Positions 1 to 8,300 of a DNA stretch of 8,985 nucleotides are shown in pieces (position 1 is the first letter of the stretch; every line of letters starts with the position of its first letter). The position numbers and the translations under genes are program-made. This DNA is from Streptococcus oricebi (GTDB lineage: Bacteria; Bacillota; Bacilli; Lactobacillales; Streptococcaceae), in NCBI RefSeq assembly GCF_017883985.1, contig NZ_PRDG01000003.1:1-8985 (forward strand), given 5' to 3'. The notes under the pieces are model-generated. The model searched no databases. It had not been told where the DNA came from and saw nothing but the letters and a program-made list of their open reading frames with translations.

Positions 1-1
1 T

Positions 2-49
2 CTTGGCTACAAAACAGCTTTAGAGGCACTTTTAGATGAGGTTGAATAA
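2..49 (+). CDS. C-terminal end of a probable IS30-family transposase (partial)
   Basis: Reading frame 2 is open from the left edge and gives LGYKTALEALLDEVE followed by a TAA stop at 47-49. The LGYKT-x-x-E pattern shortly before the stop resembles the C-terminal end of IS30-family transposases, where it follows an RPRK-type motif in the DDE integrase core. That motif would lie outside the window. Only 15 residues are visible, so this is a tentative family call from a short match. The gene points towards the minus-strand sugar operon, so the two are convergent. The bases just after the stop (about 50-74) would hold the right inverted repeat of the element, but I cannot delimit it from one end alone. 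Confidence 0.42.
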   Translation, partial: LGYKTALEALLDEVE

Positions 50-74
50 AAGTTGCACTTTTTCTTGCAATTTA

Positions 75-314
75 TCATTTATATTTTATTTTATAGACTA
101 GGACAATACCTGCCAAGACAAAGGAAATACTATTGGCCGTAATCAAGGCTAAATCGCCAATCATCAAACCATGAATCAGCCAAAGTCCCATGCCAATAAC
201 GGTCATCAGGTACATACCCAAAGCGATGGACTCCGTATCCTTGGTCCGGATAACCTTGATTACCTGAGGAACAAACCCAAAGGTGGTCAAGACAGCCGCA
301 ATCATTCCAATCAT
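75..314 (-). CDS. SemiSWEET family sugar transporter (PQ-loop/MtN3 half-transporter)
   Basis: Small integral membrane protein of 79 residues, expected to work as a homodimer moving mono- or disaccharides across the cytoplasmic membrane by facilitated diffusion. Three hydrophobic segments are visible at about residues 3-19, 31-51 and 54-75. The proline-glutamine hinge of the family is P16-Q17 in FGFVPQ. W45 and N61 are 16 residues apart, the spacing of the sugar-contacting Trp and Asn in characterised bacterial SemiSWEETs. The length is close to the usual 80-100 residues, with a somewhat short N-terminus. The start at 314 is fixed by an AGGAGG site four bases upstream and by the lack of earlier start codons nearby. 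It follows the GH1 gene by 8 bases and is probably co-transcribed and translationally coupled with it. This suggests a role in moving the sugar made or used by that enzyme, but the substrate cannot be read from sequence. Confidence 0.9.
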   Translation of the reverse strand: MIGMIAAVLTTFGFVPQVIKVIRTKDTESIALGMYLMTVIGMGLWLIHGLMIGDLALITANSISFVLAGIVLVYKIKYK

Positions 315-318
315 TTTC

Positions 319-322
319 CCTC

Positions 323-324
<2 letters not shown>
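319..324 (-). promoter_or_regulatory. Ribosome binding site of the SemiSWEET gene, overlapping the GH1 stop
   Basis: On the minus strand the sequence reads TAGGAGGGAAAATG. The AGGAGG core starts inside the TAG stop codon of the glucosidase gene (323-325) and lies four bases before the ATG. Ribosomes finishing the first gene stop exactly on the site used to start the second, the usual arrangement for translational coupling. Confidence 0.8.
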
Positions 325-1819
<1,495 letters not shown>

Positions 1820-1911
1820 TAGCGTCATTTTCCACAAAGCTACGGAAAAAATACATCTTTCCAGGCCAGTAACCACTAGCAAGACCTTAGAGTTAAGGTT
1901 AAGATAACAGC

Positions 1912-1935
1912 AAAAAGAGGGCGAACCCTCTTTTT
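1912..1935. terminator. Intrinsic terminator after the hlyD-like gene (bidirectional form)
   Basis: Perfect 10-bp inverted repeat: AAAAAGAGGG (1912-1921), loop CGAA (1922-1925), CCCTCTTTTT (1926-1935). On the minus strand it lies about 100 bases after the hlyD stop and gives a GC-rich stem core ending in five T residues. On the plus strand the T tract is longer (TTTTTATTTTT). No plus-strand gene leads into it, so its main job is probably to end the rtx-hlyB-hlyD transcript and shield the sugar operon promoter. The rest of the 1820-2031 spacer holds no gene that I can support. Confidence 0.85.
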
Positions 1936-2031
1936 ATTTTTCAACAGCAGGTAAGATGCCGAACGTCCACATCTCAAACTCCTAGTCTACCAATCTGTTT
2001 GATTAGAGATGCGTAAAAGAATGAGTTTTAG

Positions 2032-3138
2032 TTATTTCTCTTTCAAACTTTTATCCAATCCATCTCGAATTGGATCTAAAAAGTAATCTAATACTGTTCG
2101 TTTACCTGTCCGAATTTCAACCGTTCCAGATAAGCCAGATATTAGTTCAATTCCTTGATGCATATGAGACTGGTCTACTGCTACTCGAACTTGATAAACT
2201 GCCCCCTTGCCTTTCACTTGAAAAGCTGTTGGGCTGATATAAGTGACTTTAGCTGGGATAGTTCCATAATCAGAGTAAGGATAGGCCTGCAACTTTACAA
2301 CTGCCTTCATTCCCACTTTAATGTCAGCCCGATCCTTATCTGCTACCTGACTTTCAAATATCAATTCAGAACCACTAGGAACAAGGCTTGCCAAATTGCT
2401 ACCTGCACCAATTACTTGTCCCACATGATTAACTCCTAAGCTAGCCACTGTACCCTTTGTAGGTGCAGTAATTTGTAGATGTTCCAAAAGATAGCGCTGT
2501 TGAGTCAACTCTGTCTCTGCCTTTACTTTTTTTTCATTTAAGTTCGTCAAACGTTGAGCAAGAGTGCTATCATACTGCGCATTAACCAAGTTAGCATCTG
2601 CTTGAGAAAGCTGCTGGCGGTAAAGAGTATTTTCTGCTAGCAATTCTCGGATAAGCAGATGAGCAACTTCTTGATAATCCGCAAGGTTAATGGTTGCTTG
2701 TTTGTCTGCCTGATATTTCCCTACAACTTCAATAGCAGCCTTCAGTCCAACCAGGCCATCTTCTAATTCTTTGACTGTCTGCTTAGCGACTGTATCATCT
2801 AGTTCAAGGAGTGGACTGCCTTCTTTTACTTGGTCTCCTTCTTTCACCTTTAAAGATTTTACCACACCATTTGAAGCGCTACTGATAGTCTGAATCTGCT
2901 TTTCTGGCAGAATAGAGCCTGACCCTAAAACGACTATATCTACAGAAGAAAATCCCGCCCAAGCCAAGGAAATTACTACAAGGAGACTTATCAGAAGAAC
3001 CAGATATTTTCCAGCGGAATGAGCTGGTCTCTCAACAATTTCTAATAAAGATGGCATAAAGTCATACTTTAGCTGTTCGTCTTTTTGATGACTATAACGG
3101 CTTATATAGTCAGTCATTGATAGTTTATCTTTTGCCAT
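2032..3138 (-). CDS. hlyD: HlyD-type membrane-fusion (periplasmic adaptor) protein of a type I secretion system
   Basis: Partner of the adjacent ABC exporter, 368 residues. It has a cytoplasmic N-terminal stretch of about 43 residues, one membrane segment (about 44-63), and the first half of a biotinyl-lipoyl-like domain (about 86-114, with G-x-V-x-x-L-x-V-x-E-G). A helical hairpin (about 115-221), the second lipoyl half (about 221-254, ITAP-x-x-G-x-V) and a beta-barrel region follow. The C-terminus, SGTVEIRTGKRTVLDYFLDP, closely matches the diagnostic end of Escherichia coli HlyD. The hairpin is about 105 residues, roughly half that of HlyD (478 residues in total), where its tip meets TolC. 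The shorter form fits an envelope with no outer membrane. The ATG overlaps the last base of the exporter stop (TAATG) behind purine-rich GGAAAGGGGAAGGG, so expression is coupled to hlyB. The symbol denotes the family, not proven orthology. Confidence 0.9.
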   Translation of the reverse strand: MAKDKLSMTDYISRYSHQKDEQLKYDFMPSLLEIVERPAHSAGKYLVLLISLLVVISLAWAGFSSVDIVVLGSGSILPEKQIQTISSASNGVVKSLKVKEGDQVKEGSPLLELDDTVAKQTVKELEDGLVGLKAAIEVVGKYQADKQATINLADYQEVAHLLIRELLAENTLYRQQLSQADANLVNAQYDSTLAQRLTNLNEKKVKAETELTQQRYLLEHLQITAPTKGTVASLGVNHVGQVIGAGSNLASLVPSGSELIFESQVADKDRADIKVGMKAVVKLQAYPYSDYGTIPAKVTYISPTAFQVKGKGAVYQVRVAVDQSHMHQGIELISGLSGTVEIRTGKRTVLDYFLDPIRDGLDKSLKEK

Positions 3139-5276
3139 TAAGCCCTTCCCCTTTCCTGTTGGTTATATAAATGAGCATAGAGCCCTTTTTCTGCTAATAG
3201 TTTTTCATGACTATCGTAGGCCACGATACTTCCTTCATCAACCACTAAAATCCTTTCTGCTTCTGCTAGAGTGGATAAGCGATGTGCGATAATCAGTACT
3301 GTCCGACCTTTACAAATGGTTTTTAGATTTTCTTGAATAATACGTTCAGATTCATAATCCAAGGCCGAGGTCGCCTCATCAAAAATCAAGATTTTAGGAT
3401 TTCCTAAAATAGCACGGGCGATAGCTACTCGCTGTTTCTGTCCGCCTGAAAGTCCCAAACCTTTCTCACCAATAATCGTATCATAACCTTGAGGTAGAGA
3501 AAGAATAAAGTCATGAGCTCCAGCTGTTTTAGCCGCAGCCACTACTTCATCCATGCTAGCCAAGGGAAGATGAATAGAAATATTTTCTCGCACAGTGCCA
3601 TTAAATATAAAATTCTCTTGAAGGACAATCCCGATCTGCCGTCGTAACTGCTCTGGATTGACTAAAGATAAATCCAGACCATCAATCGAAATTTTTCCTG
3701 CTTCTGGAATATATAAACGTTGAATCAGCTTAGATAAGGTACTTTTCCCTGAACCACTCCGCCCCACAACACCTACAATGCTCCCTGCCGGAATAGTAAA
3801 ACTCATGTCCTTAATCACATCAGAGGCATCTGCCTGATAACGAAAACGAACATGGTCAAAAACAATTTTACCCTCTAAAGTAGGAAGTTCAGCCAAACCA
3901 TTAGGTCGAAGTTCCGCAGGAGAATTAAAAATATCCCCAATTCGTGTCACTGATAAGGACGCCTGTTGGTACTCTTGCCAGAGTTGTACCAAGCGCAGAA
4001 CAGGGCCACTAATATGACTAGATAACATACGAAAGGCAACCAATTGACCAATGGTAAAACGACCATCAATGACCGCCAAGGCCCCAAAAAAGAGAATCAA
4101 TAGATCAAAAACTTTTTGAATAAACTGACCAATAGCTCCCGAAGTTGAAGCAATCATTGCCGTTTTATAGCCTGCCTTGACATAGTCTGCTTGTAAATCA
4201 CCCCACTTCTGCTCAAAACGAGACTCTAAAGCAAAAGATTTGACCGTCTGTACCCCTTGAATAGACTCAACCAAAAAGGAACTTGTCTCTGCTCCAGCTT
4301 GAAATTGCTGATCTAAACGTTTTTTAAATAAAGGAGTTACAATAGCTGATAAAATCACATAAAAAGGGATTGAAGCTAAAACCAACCAGGTCAAAGGCAC
4401 ACTATAAAAGAAGAGAACCGTAATATAGACAATGATGAAAAAGGCATCAATTAGAGAGGAGAGAGGTGTCCCTGTTAAGAACTGACGAATATGTTGCAGT
4501 TCTTGCACTCGTGCCACCGTTTCCCCAGCTCTTCGTGCTTCAAAATAACGTAGAGGCAAGGCAAATAGATGCTTAAACAGACGAGCATTTAAAAGGACGT
4601 CCACTCGGTTAGTCGTGTGCGTAAAAAGATAGTTCTTGGCTAATGATAAAATCAATTCAAAGAGGTAAACAAGTGTAATACCAATCGAAATAACAGTTAA
4701 AGTTGATAAGCTATGGTGTGATAAAACCTTATCAATAATGACCTGAACCATAATCGGTGTTGTCAATCCTAAAATCTGAATGACAAAAACACCAAGTAAG
4801 ACTTGAATAAAAGCCTTTTTAAATCGCAAAACAGTAGGAATAAACCACTTAAAACTAAAAATAGCATCATTGAGCTTAGGAGCACCCTTTTTTGTCATTA
4901 ACAGAGCAGAACCAGCCCATTTTTCCCTTAAATCAACTAAGGACATCACTTCCGGACGACTTTGACCAGGAAACAAAACCAAAGCCTCTGTCTCTTGCAA
5001 TCTAGCCACAATAAAATAAGTTCCGTCTTTGGCCTGAGCCATAAAAGGAACCAACTTCTCAGCCTTGCTAACCAACTTGTCCATTGATAAATTGACATAC
5101 TTGGCCTTCATTTCATATTGCTTGGCGCAATAGAGCAAAAAAGGAATTGTTTCGTCAAAAGGACTGGTTGCAACTAGCTGCTTTAATTCCGCCTCACTGG
5201 CCTGTACCCCTAAAAATTGGGATAAGACTAAAAAGCAAGCAAGCCCAGATTGGACGGTTTCACTTTCATAATCCAT
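3138..5276 (-). CDS. hlyB: HlyB-type ABC exporter with degenerate C39-like domain (type I secretion ATPase/permease)
   Basis: Inner-membrane exporter of 712 residues (E. coli HlyB has 707) with matching architecture. A C39 peptidase-like domain (about 1-125) is followed by a six-helix transmembrane domain (about 150-435) and a nucleotide-binding domain (about 470-705). Walker A is GRSGSGKS (505-512), the signature is LSGGQ (609-613), Walker B is ILIFDE (629-634), and the switch histidine is H665. The ATPase therefore looks intact. In the C39-like domain the catalytic Cys position before Gly is S10 (QSGLAC) and the usual His is Y87 (GTYFIV). No leader-peptide cleavage is expected; such C39-like domains instead help bind RTX substrates. 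It lies 78 bases after the RTX gene and overlaps hlyD by one base, so its substrate is almost certainly the neighbouring RTX protein. The SD is weak (AGAAAAG). A bacteriocin exporter is less likely, given the inactive peptidase site and the HlyB-like sequence throughout. Confidence 0.93.
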   Translation of the reverse strand: MDYESETVQSGLACFLVLSQFLGVQASEAELKQLVATSPFDETIPFLLYCAKQYEMKAKYVNLSMDKLVSKAEKLVPFMAQAKDGTYFIVARLQETEALVLFPGQSRPEVMSLVDLREKWAGSALLMTKKGAPKLNDAIFSFKWFIPTVLRFKKAFIQVLLGVFVIQILGLTTPIMVQVIIDKVLSHHSLSTLTVISIGITLVYLFELILSLAKNYLFTHTTNRVDVLLNARLFKHLFALPLRYFEARRAGETVARVQELQHIRQFLTGTPLSSLIDAFFIIVYITVLFFYSVPLTWLVLASIPFYVILSAIVTPLFKKRLDQQFQAGAETSSFLVESIQGVQTVKSFALESRFEQKWGDLQADYVKAGYKTAMIASTSGAIGQFIQKVFDLLILFFGALAVIDGRFTIGQLVAFRMLSSHISGPVLRLVQLWQEYQQASLSVTRIGDIFNSPAELRPNGLAELPTLEGKIVFDHVRFRYQADASDVIKDMSFTIPAGSIVGVVGRSGSGKSTLSKLIQRLYIPEAGKISIDGLDLSLVNPEQLRRQIGIVLQENFIFNGTVRENISIHLPLASMDEVVAAAKTAGAHDFILSLPQGYDTIIGEKGLGLSGGQKQRVAIARAILGNPKILIFDEATSALDYESERIIQENLKTICKGRTVLIIAHRLSTLAEAERILVVDEGSIVAYDSHEKLLAEKGLYAHLYNQQERGRA

Positions 5277-5322
5277 ACTTTTCTAAAATCTCATTTCCAA
5301 ATTATTCTATTTAATTTAAAAG

Positions 5323-5353
5323 CAACTAGAGGGCATAAAGATGCCCCTAGTTG
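5323..5353 (-). terminator. Hairpin between the RTX gene and hlyB (partial terminator or processing site)
   Basis: Inverted repeat just after the RTX stop codon. On the minus strand CAACTAG-GGGCAT pairs with ATGCCC-(T)-CTAGTTG around a CTTT loop, giving 13 base pairs with one bulged base. It is followed by CTTTTAAATTAAAT, an interrupted and fairly weak T tract. As the only signal between the substrate gene and the exporter genes, it probably lets most transcripts end after the RTX gene while some continue into hlyB-hlyD. No clear separate promoter for hlyB was found in the 5277-5322 spacer. Confidence 0.65.
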
Positions 5354-5354
5354 A

Positions 5355-8300
5355 TTATTGTCCGACAAACTGCTCTGTAAAGAGTTCTGTTGAACTTGTT
5401 GTAACAGCTGATGTAGCTGACACTGCCTTATCTGTCGGCAATCCTGCCATCTCCTGCACCAGTAGTTGAGCCTGCACGGAACTTTGTTTGTCTACTGAGC
5501 TGACTGCTGTATTTGATACAACCCTGTTAGCTGTTGAAGCTACGGCTGAGTCATTTCCTGACATTAAGCTAGCCAAGGTTTGGGCTTGGTCGCTCGTACT
5601 TATAACGGATTCACTAGAAGTAGGTTCTGTTTGCACCACTGGCGCTTCTTTCACTTCTAAACTATAATCCTTGTTATTGATGGTTGCTGTCCGCTGGTCC
5701 GCAAATTCCAGACTAAAGTTCTGATAAGAAGAACTATAACGGTAGTTGCTCAAGGTCAGCTGGTCTTCCCCTTGACTAAAGACAAGGTCACTACCACTAG
5801 TTGTCACCTTCAAGCTCTCTGGTGTCATCCCTTCCAAGAAACGAATAACATTGTGGCCAGAACTATCTGATATGCTATCTCGACCGTAACCTTTACCAAA
5901 GATATAGGTATCATCGCCTGCTCCACCATAGAGATAGTCATTGCCAACACCACCGTCTAAGATATCATTGCTATCGTTGCCATATAAACTATCATCACCA
6001 GCTTCTCCATAGAGAATATCTGCCTCGGATGAACCATTCAAGGTATCGTTACCGGCGCCAGCTCTCATAGTAGAGGCACCAAGAAAGGCAGAAAGGGTAT
6101 CATTGTTAGCTGTTCCTTCCAACACCTTAAACGGACTATGGGCATCGTCTACCTTCATCGTCGTGCCATCATCAAACTCCAGAAGGAAGTTGCGGTCACT
6201 CGCCCCGTAACGGAAGTAAGGGAAGACAATCTGGTCACCCGTCTCCTTGTTCTCCAGCACAACTCCATAACTACCTTCAGTATAGGCGCGAAGATCACTT
6301 GGACGAATCCCATCCATGAACTGAATTTTATTCAAGCCCCATTCATCTTGGACAATATCACGGCCAGATCCTTTACTGAAGATATAGGTATCATCACCAG
6401 CTCCACCTTTGAGCGTGTCATTACCGACACCGCCGTCTAGTGTGTCATTACCACCATTTCCATTTAGGGTATCATCACCAGCTTCTCCATAGAGAATATC
6501 TGCCTCGGATGAACCATTCAAGGTATCGTTACCGGCGCCAGCTCTCATAGTAGAGGCACCAAGAAAGGCAGAAAGGGTATCATTGTTACTTGTTCCTTCT
6601 AACACCTTGAACGGACTAGTGGCATCATCTACCTTCATCGTCGTGCCATCATCAAACTCCAGAAGGAAGTTGCGGTCACTCGCCCCGTAACGGAAGTAAG
6701 GGAAGACAATCTGGTCACCCGTCTCCTTGTTCTCCAGCACAACTCCATAACTACCTTCAGTATAGGCGCGAAGATCACTTGGACGAATCCCATCCATGAA
6801 CTGAATTTTATTCAAGCCCCATTCATCTTGGACAATATCACGGCCAGATCCTTTACTGAAGATATAGGTATCATCACCAGCTCCACCTTTGAGCGTGTCA
6901 TTACCGACACCGCCGTCTAGTGTGTCATTACCACCATTTCCATTTAGGGTATCATCACCAGCTTCTCCATAGAGAATATCTGCTTCAGATGAACCGTTCA
7001 AGGTGTCATTTCCGGCACCTGCTCTCATACTAGAGGCACCGAGAAAGGCAGAAAGGGTATCATTGTTAGCTGTTCCTTCCAACACCTTAAACGGACTATG
7101 GGCATCGTCTATCTTCATCACTGTGCCATCATCAAACTCCAGAAGGAAGTTGCGGTCACTCGCTCCATAGCGGAAGTAAGTGAAGACAATCTGGTCGCCC
7201 GTCTCCTTGTTCTCTAGCACAACGCCATAATTGCCTTCAGTGTAAGCACGAAGATCACTTGGGCGTATCCCATCTGTGAATTGAATTTTATTGAGACCTT
7301 GATCATCATAGACAATATCCCGACCGGAGCCTTTTTCGAAGATATAGGTATCGTCACCTGCTCCACCTTTGAGCGTATCATTACCAACACCGCCGTCTAG
7401 GATGTCATTACCGTCGTTCCCATTTAGAGTGTCGTCGCCGTCTTGACCATAAAGCTTGTCTGCTTCAGATGAACCGTAGAGACTATCATTCCCTTTTCCA
7501 CCTTGCAAGGTCATTCCCTTCATATATGCAGTGAAATGGTCAGCGTCATCTGTTCCTTTAAAGAATTTTAATGGATTGATTTCAGAACTTGAAGTAAGAA
7601 TTGTACCGTCGTCAAATTCTAAAGTAAGATTCTGATAGTTTTCACTATATCTATAGTTAGAAATCGTCACATTATCGGCAGTTTCTTTGATTTTTATCGT
7701 GATATCATGATTACCGGTCAATGATATCTTTAAATCACTTACTTTGATTCCACCTATGAACTTAATTTTATTTAGTCCACTGTTGTCATAAATCGTGTCT
7801 TGACCATAACCTTTACCAAAGACATACGTATCATTACCATAACCGCCTTCAAGACGGTCAGTACCAGCACCGCCATCTAAAACATCATCGCCGTCGGATC
7901 CTTGAAGAATGTCATCACCAGCTTGCCCATAAAGCTTATCATCACCAGCTCCACCATAGAGCTTGTCATTACCGGCGCCACCATCTAGGATATCATTACC
8001 ATCATTACCATACAAGGTATCATCTCCTGTTTCGCCGTATAAGGAATCAACTCCAGATGAACCATTTAAGGTGTCATTGCCTGCTCCGGCTTTCAAAGTC
8101 AAACCAGTCAGTGGAGAAGTAAGAGTATCGTTTTCTGCGCTACCAATCAAACTACGGAATGGACTGCCTTCATCCTGCACTCCTACTTCTGTACCATCTG
8201 AGAAAACTAGTTTCAACTGACGAGAACTATTATAATAATTAAAGGAAAGGAAAGTTAAGCTATCCTGCGTCTTGGTATTTTCCAAAATAAGATTATGACC

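Noticed and set aside
1820..1860. Possible cre operator upstream of the GH1 promoter (TGACGCTATTCA on the minus strand)
   Set aside because: It lacks the left half of the consensus and the spacing is wrong, so it is no better than chance.
1970..2011. Imperfect inverted repeat CATCTC...GAGATG downstream of hlyD
   Set aside because: The stem is six pairs with an interrupted extension and a long loop, no T tract follows, and a much stronger terminator lies at 1912-1935.
3138..5276. Bacteriocin (C39 peptidase) exporter reading of the ABC gene
   Set aside because: Catalytic Cys and His are replaced, no small double-glycine leader peptide gene was seen nearby, and the adjacent RTX gene plus HlyD-type partner point to type I secretion.
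5277..5322. Separate hlyB promoter (TAGAAT-like box in the minus-strand spacer)
   Set aside because: No -35-like sequence lies at a suitable distance, and the A+T-rich spacer would give such boxes by chance.
6138..6440. Plus-strand open frame of 100 codons inside the RTX repeats, and a similar one at 7963-8220
   Set aside because: Both arise from the repetitive Gly/Asp codons read in reverse, are not preceded by expression signals, and have low-complexity products.
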